Part shown: piece after piece, positions 52,734 to 64,000 of the stretch
Layout: every line of letters starts with the position of its first letter
Position numbering within the stretch: the first letter of the stretch is position 1
Assembly (NCBI RefSeq): GCF_018326285.1
Contig: NZ_AP023362.1
Coordinates: 496,001 to 560,000, forward strand
Reading direction: 5' to 3'
Length of the DNA: 64,000 bases
Source: Mycolicibacterium sp. TY81
GTDB taxonomy: Bacteria > Actinomycetota > Actinomycetes > Mycobacteriales > Mycobacteriaceae
Position numbers and translations under genes: made by a program
The notes under the pieces: model-generated
What the model saw: the letters and a program-made list of their open reading frames with translations, nothing else
Databases searched by the model: none
Told to the model about the DNA's origin: nothing

Positions 52734-52861
52734 TCACCGGCCCGGAGGCGTTTAGGACCTTGGCGGCTGACCTGGCATAATCGACCGCCGAACCCCCTCG
52801 GTTCCGGTTCACGTCCGAATAATCGGGCGACCCGGCGCCATCGATCACAGAGGACCATGAA

Positions 52862-53098
52862 ATGAAATCGGGTATTCACCCCGCATACGTCGAGACCACC
52901 GTGGTCTGCGGTTGCGGCAACAGCTTCCAGACTCGTAGCACCAAGGAAAGCGGCCACATCGTGGTCGAGGTGTGCTCGCAGTGCCACCCGTTCTACACGG
53001 GCAAGCAGAAGCTTCTCGACACCGGCGGCCGCGTGGCCCGCTTCGAGAAGCGGTACGGCAAGCGCAACGCCGGCTCGAAGGCCGCGTCCGAGAGCTAG
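52862..53098 (+). CDS. rpmE: 50S ribosomal protein L31 (zinc-binding form)
   Basis: A 78-aa ribosomal protein, [51 protein letters not shown]-x-C at 16/18 and C-x2-C at 38/41 make it the zinc-containing C+ type. Preceded by a 128-bp gap and followed by a terminator-like hairpin. Stands before prfA and prmC, a common actinobacterial order. Confidence 0.96.
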   Translation: MKSGIHPAYVETTVVCGCGNSFQTRSTKESGHIVVEVCSQCHPFYTGKQKLLDTGGRVARFEKRYGKRNAGSKAASES

Positions 53099-53106
53099 CT
53101 TCGTTC

Positions 53107-53149
53107 ACGGCGCCCGATCTGTCGCATTCGCGTCAGGTCCGGGCGCCGT
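53107..53149 (+). terminator. Hairpin after rpmE
   Basis: ACGGCGCCCG (53107-53116) and CGGGCGCCGT (53140-53149) form a 10-bp stem with a large loop, followed by TTTT (53149-53152). It would separate rpmE from prfA, at least partly. Confidence 0.7.
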
Positions 53150-53197
53150 TTTCGTATCCAGCATCCGGCACCCCAGAACAACCGCAGGAGTCCGAAA

Positions 53198-54277
53198 GTG
53201 GCAGAGACAGATACAGCGCCCCGCATCGAGGCACTGCTGGCCGAGCACGCCGATCTCGAGCGACAGCTGGGGGACCCGAACCTGCACGCCGACGCCGGCG
53301 CGGCCCGCAAGGTCGGGCGCCGCTTCGCGCAGGTGTCGCCGATCGTCGTGACCTACCGCAAGCTCGAGGCCGCCCAGGGCGACCTCGAAGCCGCGCGTGA
53401 GCTCGCTGCCGAAGACGCCGCATTCGCCGCGGAGGTCCCGGAGCTCGAAGCCCGCGTCGCCGAACTCGACGCCAAACTGACCGACCTGCTGGCGCCCCGC
53501 GATCCGCACGACGCCGACGACGTCGTCCTTGAGGTGAAGTCCGGGGAAGGCGGCGAAGAGTCGGCGCTGTTCGCCGCCGACCTGGCGCGCATGTACATCC
53601 GGTACGCCGAGCGGCACGGCTGGACCGTCACGGTGCTCGACGAGACGTGGTCGGACCTCGGCGGCTACAAGGACGCCACCATCACCATCGCCAGCAAGGG
53701 CGATTCCGCCGACGGCGTGTGGTCGCGCATGAAGTTCGAGGGCGGCGTGCACCGCGTGCAGCGCGTGCCCGTCACCGAATCCCAGGGCCGCGTGCACACC
53801 TCGGCCGCCGGCGTCCTCGTCTACCCGGAGCCCGAAGACGTCGAGCAGGTCCAGATCGACGAATCCGACCTGCGCATCGACGTCTACCGGTCGTCGGGCA
53901 AGGGCGGTCAGGGCGTCAACACCACCGACTCCGCGGTCCGCATCACGCACCTGCCCACCGGCATCGTCGTCACCTGCCAGAACGAGCGTTCGCAGCTGCA
54001 GAACAAGGCCCGCGCCATGGTGGTGCTCGCCGCGCGCCTGCAGGCGCTGGCCGAAGAGCAGGCCTCGGCCGACGCCTCCGCGGACCGCGCCAGCCAGATC
54101 CGCACCGTCGACCGCAGTGAGCGCATCCGGACGTACAACTTCCCCGAGAATCGGATCGCCGACCACCGCATCAACTTCAAGGCCCACAACCTCGACCAGG
54201 TGCTCGACGGCGACATGGACGCGCTGCTCGACGCTCTCGCCGCCGCCGACAAGCAGGCCCGGCTCGCACAAGAGTGA
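53198..54277 (+). CDS. prfA: Peptide chain release factor 1
   Basis: A 359-aa RF1, which reads UAA and UAG stop codons. Catalytic GGQ at residues 236-238 ([24 protein letters not shown]), the RF1-type codon-recognition region [17 protein letters not shown] upstream of it, and the PCRF domain [21 protein letters not shown]. The GGQ glutamine is methylated by PrmC, whose gene overlaps it by GTGA. Confidence 0.96.
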   Translation: MAETDTAPRIEALLAEHADLERQLGDPNLHADAGAARKVGRRFAQVSPIVVTYRKLEAAQGDLEAARELAAEDAAFAAEVPELEARVAELDAKLTDLLAPRDPHDADDVVLEVKSGEGGEESALFAADLARMYIRYAERHGWTVTVLDETWSDLGGYKDATITIASKGDSADGVWSRMKFEGGVHRVQRVPVTESQGRVHTSAAGVLVYPEPEDVEQVQIDESDLRIDVYRSSGKGGQGVNTTDSAVRITHLPTGIVVTCQNERSQLQNKARAMVVLAARLQALAEEQASADASADRASQIRTVDRSERIRTYNFPENRIADHRINFKAHNLDQVLDGDMDALLDALAAADKQARLAQE

Positions 54278-55101
54278 TCCGCCAGGCCATCACTGAGGCG
54301 ACTACGCAGCTCGCCGCCGCCGGCATCGATTCCGCGCGTGTCGACGCCGAATACCTTGCCGCGCATGCCGCCGGGGTGGACCGCGCCCGGGTGATGTTCT
54401 CCGAACCCGATCCGGAGTTCTATCCGCGTTTCCGCGATCTGGTGGCGCGCCGTGCACGGCGAATTCCCTTGCAGCACTTGATCGGAACGGCCGCTTTCGG
54501 TCCGGTGGAAGTGCGGGTCGGTCCGGGCGTGTTCATTCCGCGCCCGGAGACCGAGGCGCTGCTGGAGTGGGCCATGACCCAGCCGCTGCCACCGAGCCCG
54601 CTGATCGTCGATCTGTGCACCGGTTCGGGGGCCCTCGCCCTGGCTCTCGCGCACACCTGGCCGCAGGCGCAGGTCGTCGCCGTCGAGAAATCCCCGGAGG
54701 CCCTCGTCTACGCCCGGCGCAACTGTGCCGGCAGCGCCGTCGAGGTACTCGAGGCCGACGTCACCGTTCCCAGCCTGCTGGCAGACAGGACCGGCACAGT
54801 GGACCTCCTGGTGTCCAACCCGCCGTACATCCCGGACGGCGCCGATCTCGACCCCGAAGTCATCGACCACGACCCGGCCGGCGCCCTGTTCGGCGGGCCC
54901 GACGGCATGTCCGTCATCGTGCCGATCATCGCGCTGGCGGCCCGGTTGCTGCGTCCCGGCGGCAAGTTGGGCATCGAACACGACGACACCACAGCCGATC
55001 AGGTGGTGGCCGCCTTGGACCGCGACGGTACGTTCGGTGACATCACCGCGCGGCGCGACCTGACCGGGCGGCCCCGGTTCGTCACCGCGACCCGACGGTA
55101 A
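54274..55101 (+). CDS. prmC: Release factor glutamine methyltransferase
   Basis: A 275-aa SAM methyltransferase (HemK) from GTG 54274. It methylates the GGQ glutamine of release factors. Helical N-terminal domain with the substrate motif ([14 protein letters not shown]), SAM motif [16 protein letters not shown] near 113, and the catalytic NPPY in [11 protein letters not shown]. Coupled to prfA by a four-base overlap. Confidence 0.95.
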   Translation: MIRQAITEATTQLAAAGIDSARVDAEYLAAHAAGVDRARVMFSEPDPEFYPRFRDLVARRARRIPLQHLIGTAAFGPVEVRVGPGVFIPRPETEALLEWAMTQPLPPSPLIVDLCTGSGALALALAHTWPQAQVVAVEKSPEALVYARRNCAGSAVEVLEADVTVPSLLADRTGTVDLLVSNPPYIPDGADLDPEVIDHDPAGALFGGPDGMSVIVPIIALAARLLRPGGKLGIEHDDTTADQVVAALDRDGTFGDITARRDLTGRPRFVTATRR

Positions 55102-55146
55102 AACGGGTCATGGCAACCGACGAAACGCTTGCGTGAGGAGTGATGG

Positions 55147-55806
55147 ATGGAGACGTTCGACTGCGGTGATGCGGCCAAGCGCGCCACCGGGATCGCCTCG
55201 GCTATCAGTGCGCTCAAGGGCGGCCGCCTGGTCGTGCTGCCCACCGACACCGTCTACGGCCTGGGTGCCGACGCCTTCAACAGCGAGGCCGTCGCGGCGC
55301 TGCTCGCTGCGAAGGGGAGGGGCCGCAACATGCCGGTCCCGGTGCTCGTCGGTTCCTGGCGCACCATCGACGGGCTCGTCTACGCCGTGCCCCCGGCGGC
55401 CCGGGACCTGATCGAGGCGTTCTGGCCCGGCGCGTTGAGCCTGGTCGTGCGGCAGGCCCCGTCGCTGTCGTGGGACCTCGGTGACACCAACGGCAGCGTC
55501 ATGCTGCGCATGCCCTTGCACCCGGTGGCCATCGAGCTGCTGCGTGAGGTCGGCCCCATGGCGGTGTCCAGCGCCAACATCTCGGGCCAACCGCCCGCGG
55601 TCAACGCCGACGAGGCGCGGGCACAGCTGGGCGACAAGGTCGAGGTCTACCTGGACGCGGGACCGGCGACCAAGCAGGCCGCGTCCACGATCGTCGACCT
55701 GACCGGCGCGACGCCGCGGGTGCTGCGGGAGGGCCCGATCTCGCTCGTGCAGATCGCTGAAGTGCTCGGAGTCGAAGCGGAGTCCCTGACCGGCGAGGTG
55801 TCGTGA
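55147..55806 (+). CDS. L-threonylcarbamoyladenylate synthase (Sua5/YrdC)
   Basis: A 219-aa YrdC-domain enzyme that uses threonine, bicarbonate and ATP to make the intermediate for t6A37 in ANN-reading tRNAs. Motifs: LKGGRLVVLPTDTVYGLGADAFNSEAV at the start with the dsRNA-binding-like pocket, KGRGRNMPVPVLVGS, and MAVSSANISGQPP at about 139-151. Lacks the long C-terminal Sua5 domain. Overlaps the wecA start by four bases. Confidence 0.93.
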   Translation: METFDCGDAAKRATGIASAISALKGGRLVVLPTDTVYGLGADAFNSEAVAALLAAKGRGRNMPVPVLVGSWRTIDGLVYAVPPAARDLIEAFWPGALSLVVRQAPSLSWDLGDTNGSVMLRMPLHPVAIELLREVGPMAVSSANISGQPPAVNADEARAQLGDKVEVYLDAGPATKQAASTIVDLTGATPRVLREGPISLVQIAEVLGVEAESLTGEVS

Positions 55807-56999
55807 CCGTAGTTGCCGACGCAGGCCGGCTGCTCGCGCAGATCGACCGGGGCACCGGGGTTCCCCTCCGGGAGCTCGTGCTGGTCGGTCTGACCGCGGC
55901 GATCATCACCTACTTCGCCACGGGCTGGGTGCGGGCGCTGGCGTTCCGGTTCGGCGCCGTGGCCTATCCGCGCGAACGCGACGTCCACGTCCAGCCGGTC
56001 CCGCGGATGGGCGGGCTGGCCATGTACATCGGGGTGGCGGCCGCCGTCCTGCTGGCGTCCCAATTGCCCGCACTGACCCGAGGTTTCGTCTATTCGTCCG
56101 GTATGCCCGCGGTGGTGGTGGCGGGCGGCCTGATCATGCTGATCGGCCTGATCGACGACCGCTGGGGCCTGGACGCCCTGACGAAGTTCGCCGGCCAGAT
56201 CACCGCAGCCAGCGTCCTGGTCACCATGGGCGTCGCGTGGAGTGTGCTGTACATCCCGATCGGCGGTGTCGGCACCATCGTGCTGGACCAGGCGTCGTCG
56301 ATCCTGCTGACCCTGGCGCTGACGGTGTCGATCGTCAACGCGATGAACTTCGTCGACGGCCTCGACGGTCTGGCCGCCGGGCTGGGGCTCATCACCGCGT
56401 CGGCCATCTGCATCTTCTCGGTCGGGCTGCTGCGCGACCACGGCGGTGACGTGCTGTTCTACCCGCCCGCCGTCATCTCGGTGGTGCTGGCGGGCGCGTG
56501 CCTGGGCTTCCTGCCGCACAACTTCCACCCGGCCCGCATCTTCATGGGGGACTCCGGGTCCATGCTCATCGGTCTGATGCTGGCGGCGGCGTCGACCACG
56601 GCGGCGGGCCCGATCTCCCAGAACGCCTACGGCGCGCGCGACGTGTTTGCTTTGCTGTCGCCATTTCTGTTGGTCGTTGCGGTGATGTTCGTACCGGCCC
56701 TCGACATGCTGCTGGCCATCGTGCGCCGCACCCGTGCCGGGCTCAGCCCGTTCAGTCCCGACAAGATGCATCTGCACCACCGGCTGCTGCAGATCGGTCA
56801 TTCGCACCGACGCGTCGTGCTGTTGATCTATCTATGGGTGGGCATCGTGGCGCTGGGGGCTGCCAGCACCATTTTCTTCGACCCCCGGTACACCGGTGCG
56901 GTGATGCTCGGGGCCATCCTGCTAGCCGCCATCTTCACCCTGATTCCGCTCCTGCGGCGGCGCGATGACCTGCCAGAAGGCGAGTACGACAAAAAGTAG
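55803..56999 (+). CDS. wecA: Polyprenyl-phosphate GlcNAc-1-phosphate transferase
   Basis: A 398-aa integral membrane enzyme of the MraY/WecA family from GTG 55803, overlapping the YrdC gene. In mycobacteria it transfers GlcNAc-1-P to decaprenyl phosphate, the first step of the arabinogalactan linkage unit. About eleven membrane segments; motifs LIGLIDDRWGLDALTKF (Asp-Asp), NAMNFVDGLDGLAAG, FMGDSGSMLIG and the HHRLLQIGHSHR loop. Directly precedes the atp operon, as in M. tuberculosis (rfe/Rv1302). Confidence 0.94.
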   Translation: MTVVADAGRLLAQIDRGTGVPLRELVLVGLTAAIITYFATGWVRALAFRFGAVAYPRERDVHVQPVPRMGGLAMYIGVAAAVLLASQLPALTRGFVYSSGMPAVVVAGGLIMLIGLIDDRWGLDALTKFAGQITAASVLVTMGVAWSVLYIPIGGVGTIVLDQASSILLTLALTVSIVNAMNFVDGLDGLAAGLGLITASAICIFSVGLLRDHGGDVLFYPPAVISVVLAGACLGFLPHNFHPARIFMGDSGSMLIGLMLAAASTTAAGPISQNAYGARDVFALLSPFLLVVAVMFVPALDMLLAIVRRTRAGLSPFSPDKMHLHHRLLQIGHSHRRVVLLIYLWVGIVALGAASTIFFDPRYTGAVMLGAILLAAIFTLIPLLRRRDDLPEGEYDKK

Positions 57000-57258
57000 T
57001 AGGTGCCCGTTTTCGGGTGCTCACCATGTGGTACGGTTCTGGCAGAACCCGAAAAACCTCGCGGGTTGCCGGCCCGGCCCATCGGTTCACACAAGCCGAT
57101 CGGCGCCGAATGACGACCGACAAAGGGAGCTTCCCCTTGGGTGATTCCAGTGTGCCCGACGCGCTCGATGTGACCTTCGATACGCTCTGTGGGCACGCAC
57201 ACAGGATTGCCAGGTATATGGGGACGGCACTCGTGACCGCGGGATTGAGGTGAACACC
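57000..57258. other. Intergenic region before the ATP synthase operon
   Basis: About 260 bp without a supportable gene; a 78-codon frame at 57017 has no family signature. Presumably holds the main atp promoter; TACGGT near 57031 is a weak -10 candidate. GAGG at 57247-57250 is the ribosome site for the AtpI-like gene. Confidence 0.5.
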
Positions 57259-57732
57259 ATGACGACACCAGCGCAGGACGCGCCTTTGGTGTTGCCGGCA
57301 GTGGCTTTTCAGCCCGTGCGTTTGTTTGCTATCTCGCTCCTCGTGACAGCCATCGCACTCGGTGGCGGCTACGCAGTGAGCGGCAATCTGAAGTTCGGCG
57401 CCTTCTTCGGTCTGGGGATGGCGCTCGGTCTGGCCAACGCCATGATGGTCCGTCGCGCGGTTGCCAAGGTCACCGCCAAGGACCACCCCCTGAAGATGCA
57501 GATGGCCGCCAACTCCGCCATGCGGTTGGTCGCCATCTCGGTGATCGCCCTGCTGATCACGTGGTTCTTCAAGCCAACCGGTATCGGCGTGCTGTTCGGG
57601 GTGGCATTGTTCCAGGCGATTCTTGTCATGAGCACCGCATTGCCGGTGATGAAGAAGGTCCGCGCCGGCCAACGTAACGGTGGCGGCGGCGACCAACCAG
57701 AAGCACACGACGGATCAGAAGCAAAGGACTGA
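57259..57732 (+). CDS. AtpI-like membrane protein
   Basis: A 157-aa protein from ATG 57259 ([12 protein letters not shown]), with GAGG at suitable distance; GTG 57250 is an alternative. Four hydrophobic segments (about 23-42, 48-66, 90-108, 112-133), and a hydrophilic C-terminal tail rich in Gly/Asp. Equivalent in position to Rv1303 of M. tuberculosis. AtpI proteins help assemble the c-ring. First gene of the atp operon, 8 bp before atpB. Confidence 0.85.
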   Translation: MTTPAQDAPLVLPAVAFQPVRLFAISLLVTAIALGGGYAVSGNLKFGAFFGLGMALGLANAMMVRRAVAKVTAKDHPLKMQMAANSAMRLVAISVIALLITWFFKPTGIGVLFGVALFQAILVMSTALPVMKKVRAGQRNGGGGDQPEAHDGSEAKD

Positions 57733-57740
57733 CGACCCAA

Positions 57741-58493
57741 GTGATTCAACAATTCACCGCCGAGGCCGCCATCGAGGTCGGCCACCACGAGCAGCACGAG
57801 CTGTGGGGCTACACCTTCAACGTCGACACGATCATCGCCACCAGCGTGGCCGCGGTCATCGTCATCGCGCTGGCGTTCTTCGTGAAGGCCAAGGTGACCT
57901 CCACCGGTGTGCCGGGCGGTGTGCAGCTGTTCTTCGAGGCCATCACCATCCAGATGCGCCAGCAGATCGAGACCGCGATCGGCATGAAGATCGCGCCGTT
58001 CGTGCTCCCGCTGGCCGTCACGATCTTCACCTTCATCCTGATCTCCAACTGGCTGTCGGTCCTGCCGGTGCAGTTCGGTGGGGAAGACGGTGGCGCGAAG
58101 GAACTGCTGGCCCCGCCGGCCTCGGACATCAACTACGTGTTGGCGCTCGCGCTGTTCGTGTTCCTCTGCTACCACGCTGCGGGCATCTGGCGCCGGGGCG
58201 TCTTCGGCCACTTCAAGAAGCTGCTGAAGGGCCACGTCGCGGTCCTGGCGCCGATCAACATCGTCGAGGAGATCGCCAAGCCGGTCTCGCTGTCTCTCCG
58301 ACTCTTCGGCAACATGTTCGCCGGCGGCATCCTGGTCGCGCTGATCGCGATGTTCCCGTGGTACGTGCAGTGGGCGCCGAACGCCATCTGGAAGACCTTC
58401 GACCTGTTCGTCGGGCTCATCCAGGCGTTCATCTTCGCGCTGCTGACGATCCTGTACTTCAGCCAGTCGATGGAACTCGACGAGCACCACTGA
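57741..58493 (+). CDS. atpB: ATP synthase F0 subunit a
   Basis: A 250-aa membrane protein from GTG 57741. It forms the two half-channels for protons against the c-ring. The essential arginine is in [18 protein letters not shown] (helix 5), and the following helix carries the [21 protein letters not shown] end. Five to six membrane segments. Confidence 0.95.
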   Translation: MIQQFTAEAAIEVGHHEQHELWGYTFNVDTIIATSVAAVIVIALAFFVKAKVTSTGVPGGVQLFFEAITIQMRQQIETAIGMKIAPFVLPLAVTIFTFILISNWLSVLPVQFGGEDGGAKELLAPPASDINYVLALALFVFLCYHAAGIWRRGVFGHFKKLLKGHVAVLAPINIVEEIAKPVSLSLRLFGNMFAGGILVALIAMFPWYVQWAPNAIWKTFDLFVGLIQAFIFALLTILYFSQSMELDEHH

Positions 58494-58536
58494 GTACCCG
58501 CAAGACCTGTAGGAACCACAAATAAGACCCTGGTAG

Positions 58537-58833
<297 letters not shown>

Positions 58834-58842
58834 TCCGTCGAC

Positions 58843-59367
58843 ATGGGTGAATTGAGCGCAACCATCCTGGCCTCGGGCCAGGCAGCAGCGGAAGGCGGCG
58901 GGGGTCAGAACTTCCTGATCCCCAACGCGACCTTCTTCGTCGTGCTGATCATCTTCCTGATCGTGCTCGGCGTGATCGGCAAGTGGGTTGTGCCACCGAT
59001 CAGCAAGGTCTTGGTCGAACGCGAGGAAATGCTGGCCAAGACCGCTGCTGACAACCGGAAGTCGGCTGAGCAGGTGGCCGCCGCAGAGGCGGACTACAAC
59101 GCGGCGATGGCGAGCGCTCGCACGGAGGCTTCGGCCATCCGTGACGAGGCCCGCAACGAGGGCCGCAAGGTCGTCGACCAGGCGCGTGCAGCGGCGAGTG
59201 GTGAGGTGGCCGAAACCCTCAAGGGTGCCGACCAGGCACTGTCCGCACAGCGGCAGTCCACACAGACCGAACTGCAGTCGTCGGTCGACAACCTGTCCCA
59301 GACGCTGGCGAGCCGCATTCTCGGCGTCGAGTTGGCGGCTGACGTGAAATCAGGCGGGAGCCAGTAG
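58843..59367 (+). CDS. atpF: ATP synthase F0 subunit b
   Basis: A 174-aa stator subunit with one N-terminal membrane helix ([30 protein letters not shown]) and a long coiled coil ([35 protein letters not shown]). Together with the fused b-delta subunit it forms the peripheral stalk. Its stop is directly followed by the atpH start. Confidence 0.95.
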   Translation: MGELSATILASGQAAAEGGGGQNFLIPNATFFVVLIIFLIVLGVIGKWVVPPISKVLVEREEMLAKTAADNRKSAEQVAAAEADYNAAMASARTEASAIRDEARNEGRKVVDQARAAASGEVAETLKGADQALSAQRQSTQTELQSSVDNLSQTLASRILGVELAADVKSGGSQ

Positions 59368-60708
59368 ATGGAAATCTTCATCGGGCAGCTGATCGGCTTT
59401 GCCGTCATCGTGGCCATCATCTGGAAGTACGTGGTACCTCCGGTGAAGGGCATGATGGCCAAGCAGCAGGAGGCCGTTCGCGTCGCGCTGGCCGAAAGTG
59501 CCGAAGCCGCACAGAAACTCGCCGACGCCGACAAGATGCACGCCAAGGCTCTTGCCGACGCGAAGGCCGAGTCGGCCAAGGTGACCGACGAGGCCCGGCA
59601 CGATTCGCAGCGCATCGTGGAGCAGCTCACCGAGCAGGCCGCCATCGACGCCGAGCGGATCAAGGCACAGGGCGGCCAGCACGTCGAGCTGATGCGCCAG
59701 GGCGTCATCCGCGAGCTCCGTCAGGAGCTGGGCGCGGAATCCGTCGCCAAGGCCGACGAGCTGGTGCGGCGCTACGTCGCCGAGCCCGGCGCGCAGGCCG
59801 GCACCGTCGACCGCTTCCTCGACGATCTCGAGCAGATGGCCCCGTCCTCGGCCGAGGTCGGTACCCACGCCGAGGTGAAGCTGCGGGCCGCGAGCCGGGA
59901 ATCACTGACCGCGCTGGTCGAGAAGTTCGACGCGACCGCCAACGGCCTGGATGCGGCCGCGCTGACCGCGCTCGCCGATGATCTGGCCGCCGTCGCCCGC
60001 CTGCTGCTGACCGAGGTCAACCTCGGCCGGCACCTGGCCGAGCCCGCCGACAACCCGGCCCCCAAGGTCGCTCTGCTGGACGCGGTGCTGTCCGGCAAGA
60101 TCGGCGCCAACGCACTGGAGCTGCTGCGTTCCGCGGTGTCTTCGCGGTGGTCGGAGCAGTCCGACCTGGTCGACGCCGTCGAGCACGTCGCTCGCCTGGC
60201 ACTGATCAAGCGGGCCGAGGTCAGCGGTGACGTCGCCGAGGTCGAGGATCAGCTGTTCCGGTTCAGCCGTGTGCTGGACGCGCAGCCGCGCCTCTCGACG
60301 CTGCTCGGTGACTACGGCACCCCGGTCGACGGCCGAGTTGCCTTGCTGGACAAGGTCCTCACCGGTGCCAACGGCTCGGTCAACAGCACCGTCAAGGCGC
60401 TGCTGACGCAGACCGTGAGCCTGCTGCGCGGTGAGCGTGCTGACCAGGCCGTCCTTGATCTGGCCGAGCTGGCAGTCGCCCGCCGCGGCGAGGTGGTTGC
60501 CCACGTCGAAGCGGCCGCGGCCCTGTCGGATGCCCAGCGCACCCGACTGACGTCGGTCCTGACCCGCATCTACGGTCACCCGGTGTCCGTCCAGCTGCAT
60601 GTCGACCCGAGCCTCCTCGGTGGTCTGACCATCACCGTCGGCGACGAGGTGATCGACGGCTCCATCTCGTCACGACTGGCCGCCGCCTCCAACCGGCTGC
60701 CCGACTAA
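59368..60708 (+). CDS. atpH: ATP synthase fused b'-delta subunit
   Basis: A 446-aa fusion characteristic of mycobacteria: a second b-like helix ([26 protein letters not shown]) with coiled coil to about residue 165, then the delta (OSCP) domain from about 270, ending [36 protein letters not shown]. The extra stretch between is the mycobacterial insertion. Starts on the base after the atpF stop. Confidence 0.95.
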   Translation: MEIFIGQLIGFAVIVAIIWKYVVPPVKGMMAKQQEAVRVALAESAEAAQKLADADKMHAKALADAKAESAKVTDEARHDSQRIVEQLTEQAAIDAERIKAQGGQHVELMRQGVIRELRQELGAESVAKADELVRRYVAEPGAQAGTVDRFLDDLEQMAPSSAEVGTHAEVKLRAASRESLTALVEKFDATANGLDAAALTALADDLAAVARLLLTEVNLGRHLAEPADNPAPKVALLDAVLSGKIGANALELLRSAVSSRWSEQSDLVDAVEHVARLALIKRAEVSGDVAEVEDQLFRFSRVLDAQPRLSTLLGDYGTPVDGRVALLDKVLTGANGSVNSTVKALLTQTVSLLRGERADQAVLDLAELAVARRGEVVAHVEAAAALSDAQRTRLTSVLTRIYGHPVSVQLHVDPSLLGGLTITVGDEVIDGSISSRLAAASNRLPD

Positions 60709-60743
60709 CTCCGAAACACCCAAGACTAGGAAGACCAAAAACC

Positions 60744-62393
60744 ATGGCAGAGTTGACAATCTCGGCTGCTGATATCGAAGGTGCCATCGAGAACTACGTA
60801 ACGACGTTCTCGGCCTCGACCGATCGTGAAGAGATCGGCACTGTCGTCGACGCCGGTGACGGCATCGCACACGTCGAGGGTCTGCCCTCGGTCATGACCC
60901 AGGAGCTCCTCGAGTTCCCCGGCGGTGTTCTGGGCGTGGCCCTGAACCTCGACGAGCACAGCGTCGGTGCGGTCATCTTGGGTGAGTTCGAGAAGATCGA
61001 AGAGGGCCAGCAGGTCAAGCGCACCGGCGAGGTGCTCTCGGTGCCGGTCGGCGACGAGTTCCTCGGCCGCGTCATCAACCCGCTGGGTGAGCCGATCGAC
61101 GGCCAGGGCGAGATCAAGGCCGAGACCCGTCGTGCCCTCGAGCTGCAGGCCCCGACCGTCGTTCAGCGCCAGAGCGTCAGCGAGCCGCTGCAGACCGGTA
61201 TCAAGGCCATCGACGCCATGACCCCGATCGGCCGCGGCCAGCGTCAGCTGATCATCGGTGACCGCAAGACCGGCAAGACCGCCGTCTGCGTCGACACCAT
61301 CCTGAACCAGCGCGAGGCCTGGGAGACCGGCGACCCGAAGCAGCAGGTGCGCTGCGTCTACGTCGCGATCGGCCAGAAGGGCACCACCATCGCCAGCGTG
61401 AAGCGCGCGCTGGAAGAGGGTGGCGCCATGGAGTACACGACCATCGTCGCGGCTCCCGCCTCCGACCCCGCCGGCTTCAAGTGGCTGGCCCCGTACACCG
61501 GCTCGGCGATCGGTCAGCACTGGATGTACAACGGCAAGCACGTCCTGATCGTGTTCGACGACCTGTCCAAGCAGGCCGACGCCTACCGCGCCATCTCGCT
61601 GCTGCTGCGTCGCCCGCCGGGCCGCGAGGCGTTCCCGGGTGACGTCTTCTACCTGCACTCGCGTCTGCTGGAGCGTTGCGCGAAGCTGTCCGACGAGCTC
61701 GGTGGCGGTTCGATGACGGGTCTGCCGGTCATCGAGACCAAGGCCAACGACATCTCGGCGTTCATCCCGACCAACGTCATCTCGATCACCGACGGTCAGT
61801 GCTTCCTGGAGTCCGACCTGTTCAACCAGGGTGTCCGCCCGGCCGTGAACGTGGGTGTGTCGGTGTCCCGCGTCGGTGGTGCCGCCCAGATCAAGGCGAT
61901 GAAGGAAGTTGCGGGTTCGCTGCGTCTGGACCTGTCGCAGTACCGCGAGCTGGAGGCCTTCGCGGCCTTCGCCTCGGACCTGGACGCCGCTTCGAAGGCT
62001 CAGCTGGACCGCGGTGTGCGCCTGGTCGAGCTGCTGAAGCAGCCGCAGTACAGCCCGCTGGCCGTCGAAGACCAGGTTATCGAGATCTTCCTCGGTACCC
62101 AGGGCCACCTGGATTCGGTTCCGGCCGAAGACGTTTCGCGCTTCTCGTCCGAACTGCTGGAGCACGTGAAGGCCAGCCACGCCGACATCCTCACCGGGAT
62201 CAAGGAGACCAAGAAGCTCTCCGAGGAGAACGAGGAGAAGCTGGTCTCGGTCATCAACGAGTTCAAGAAGGGCTTCGCCGCCTCCGACGGCAGCTCGGTC
62301 GTTGTCAAGGAAGCCGAGGCCGAGGCCCTGGATCCTGCTGAGCTCGGCCAGGAGTCGGTCAAGGTCAACAAGCCGGCACCGAAGAAGGCCTAG
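60744..62393 (+). CDS. atpA: ATP synthase F1 subunit alpha
   Basis: A 549-aa non-catalytic nucleotide-binding subunit. Walker A GDRKTGKT from residue 172; arginine finger in the [11 protein letters not shown] stretch; Walker B region [16 protein letters not shown]. The C-terminal extension of about 35 residues ([32 protein letters not shown]) is the mycobacterial tail known to suppress ATP hydrolysis. Confidence 0.96.
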   Translation: MAELTISAADIEGAIENYVTTFSASTDREEIGTVVDAGDGIAHVEGLPSVMTQELLEFPGGVLGVALNLDEHSVGAVILGEFEKIEEGQQVKRTGEVLSVPVGDEFLGRVINPLGEPIDGQGEIKAETRRALELQAPTVVQRQSVSEPLQTGIKAIDAMTPIGRGQRQLIIGDRKTGKTAVCVDTILNQREAWETGDPKQQVRCVYVAIGQKGTTIASVKRALEEGGAMEYTTIVAAPASDPAGFKWLAPYTGSAIGQHWMYNGKHVLIVFDDLSKQADAYRAISLLLRRPPGREAFPGDVFYLHSRLLERCAKLSDELGGGSMTGLPVIETKANDISAFIPTNVISITDGQCFLESDLFNQGVRPAVNVGVSVSRVGGAAQIKAMKEVAGSLRLDLSQYRELEAFAAFASDLDAASKAQLDRGVRLVELLKQPQYSPLAVEDQVIEIFLGTQGHLDSVPAEDVSRFSSELLEHVKASHADILTGIKETKKLSEENEEKLVSVINEFKKGFAASDGSSVVVKEAEAEALDPAELGQESVKVNKPAPKKA

Positions 62394-62400
62394 GTAACCA

Positions 62401-63321
62401 ATGGCAGCCACACTGCGCGAGCTACGCGGACGTATCAAATCCGCCTCGTCGATCAAGAAGATCACGAAGGCGCAGGAGCTGATCGCCACGTCGCGGATCG
62501 CCAAGGCGCAGGCCCGGGTTGATGCAGCCCGGCCCTACGCCACCGAGATCACCAACATGCTCACCGAGCTTGCGGGGGCCAGCGCGCTGGACCACCCGCT
62601 GCTCGTGGAGCGGGAGAACCCGCGCCGTGCCGGCGTCCTGGTGGTGTCGTCCGACCGCGGCCTGTGCGGCGGTTACAACGCCAACGTGCTGCGTCGGGCC
62701 GAGGAACTGTTCACGTTGCTGCGCAACGAGGGCAAGGAACCGGTGCTGTACGTCGTCGGCCGAAAGGCCTTGGGGTACTACAGCTTCCGTCAGCGCGCCG
62801 TCGCCGAGTCGTGGACCGGCTTCTCGGAGCGTCCGGAGTACGCCAATGCCAAGGAGATCGCCGACACCCTGGTGACGGCGTTCATGTCGGGTGCGGACGA
62901 TGAGGGTGACGAACCGGGTGCCGACGGCGTCTTGGGCGTCGACGAACTGCACATCGTGTCGACCGAGTTCAAGTCGATGCTGTCGCAGACCGCCGAGGCC
63001 GTGCGGATCGCACCGCTGGCCGTCGAGTACACGGGGGAGCCGACCGAGGTCCACACCCTGTACTCGTTCGAGCCGAGTGCGGACGTGCTGTTCGACGCGT
63101 TGCTCCCGCGCTACATCGCGACCCGTGTCTACGCGGCACTGCTTGAGGCCGCGGCCTCGGAGTCGGCTTCGCGTCGACGCGCCATGAAGTCGGCAACGGA
63201 CAACGCCGACGACCTGATCAAGGCCCTGACCCTCGCCGCGAACCGCGAGCGCCAGGCCCAGATCACCCAGGAAATCAGCGAAATCGTCGGTGGCGCCAAC
63301 GCGCTGGCCGACGCGAAATAG
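62401..63321 (+). CDS. atpG: ATP synthase F1 subunit gamma
   Basis: A 306-aa central rotor shaft. N- and C-terminal coiled-coil helices ([33 protein letters not shown] and [45 protein letters not shown]). A loop at about 161-178 ([17 protein letters not shown]) is the mycobacterium-specific gamma insertion. Eight bases after atpA. Confidence 0.95.
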   Translation: MAATLRELRGRIKSASSIKKITKAQELIATSRIAKAQARVDAARPYATEITNMLTELAGASALDHPLLVERENPRRAGVLVVSSDRGLCGGYNANVLRRAEELFTLLRNEGKEPVLYVVGRKALGYYSFRQRAVAESWTGFSERPEYANAKEIADTLVTAFMSGADDEGDEPGADGVLGVDELHIVSTEFKSMLSQTAEAVRIAPLAVEYTGEPTEVHTLYSFEPSADVLFDALLPRYIATRVYAALLEAAASESASRRRAMKSATDNADDLIKALTLAANRERQAQITQEISEIVGGANALADAK

Positions 63322-63330
63322 GCCCCGTAG

Positions 63331-64000
<670 letters not shown>

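Noticed and set aside
57017..57253. 78-codon gene between wecA and the AtpI-like gene
   Set aside because: No family signature; the region is expected to hold the atp promoter.
62881..62934. Acidic loop in AtpG as a novel insertion
   Set aside because: This is the known mycobacterium-specific gamma loop, as is the b-delta fusion and the AtpA C-terminal tail.

Overview
The window is a high-GC actinobacterial chromosome, almost certainly a fast-growing mycobacterium (Mycolicibacterium type). This rests on the run cysD-cysNC-cysQ ... argS-lysA-thrA-thrC-thrB-rho-rpmE-prfA-prmC-sua5-wecA-atpI-atpBEFHAGD, on the b-delta fusion subunit and mycobacterial gamma-loop of ATP synthase, and on MPT63-like, DUF732, WhiB and mycothiol-dependent families. 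No species can be named from the sequence alone.

Layout. 1-2.8 kb: sulfate activation (end of cysD, cysNC, cysQ). 3-20.8 kb: ordinary accessory chromosome with a membrane protein/metal-dependent hydrolase pair facing a TetR regulator, secreted proteins, an isochorismatase-like hydrolase, an Rrf2 regulator, a TetR/alpha-beta hydrolase/mycothiol-dependent group, a nitronate monooxygenase, a histidine kinase/response regulator/DUF4097-like operon, an LLM flavoprotein, an M20 amidohydrolase and an MPT63-like protein. Inside this stretch a small 1351-bp insertion (about 7.29-8.64 kb) duplicates the 3' end of the isochorismatase-like gene. It carries one unknown gene and an array of 10-bp-phased repeats. 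20.8-24.7 kb: a lower-GC patch with a trypsin-like peptidase gene split by a 2257-bp IS1096-like element (8-bp target duplication).

24,706-39,788: a 15.06-kb integrative element in a tRNA-Arg(CCG) gene, bounded by a 26-bp exact direct repeat, with a tyrosine integrase next to the left end. Rightward genes run integrase, excisionase, DUF732, P-loop replication-type ATPase, small HTH/Zn proteins, WhiB, coiled-coil protein, methyltransferase (frameshifted), and a P27-like terminase small subunit. No capsid, portal, large terminase, tail or lysis gene was recognised. This gene content and size resemble a phage satellite (inference). Its right third is cargo: two paralogous genes for multi-zinc-ribbon proteins. 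The intact copy (600 aa) carries six zinc-ribbon repeats around a Vsr/DUF559-like PD-(D/E)xK nuclease domain. The other copy is dead: an IS3-family element (1265 bp, AGT duplication) interrupts it and the nuclease segment is deleted. The intact protein is the best candidate for an undescribed system.

39.9-64 kb: conserved core chromosome. It holds argS and the aspartate-family amino acid operon (lysA, thrA, thrC, thrB, mostly overlapping), rho with a long promoter-leader and a repeat-rich disordered insert, a TetR/fadD pair, an ECF42-type sigma factor with its YCII (DGPF) partner, the translation-termination cluster rpmE-prfA-prmC, sua5, wecA, and the ATP synthase operon, cut off inside atpD at the window end.
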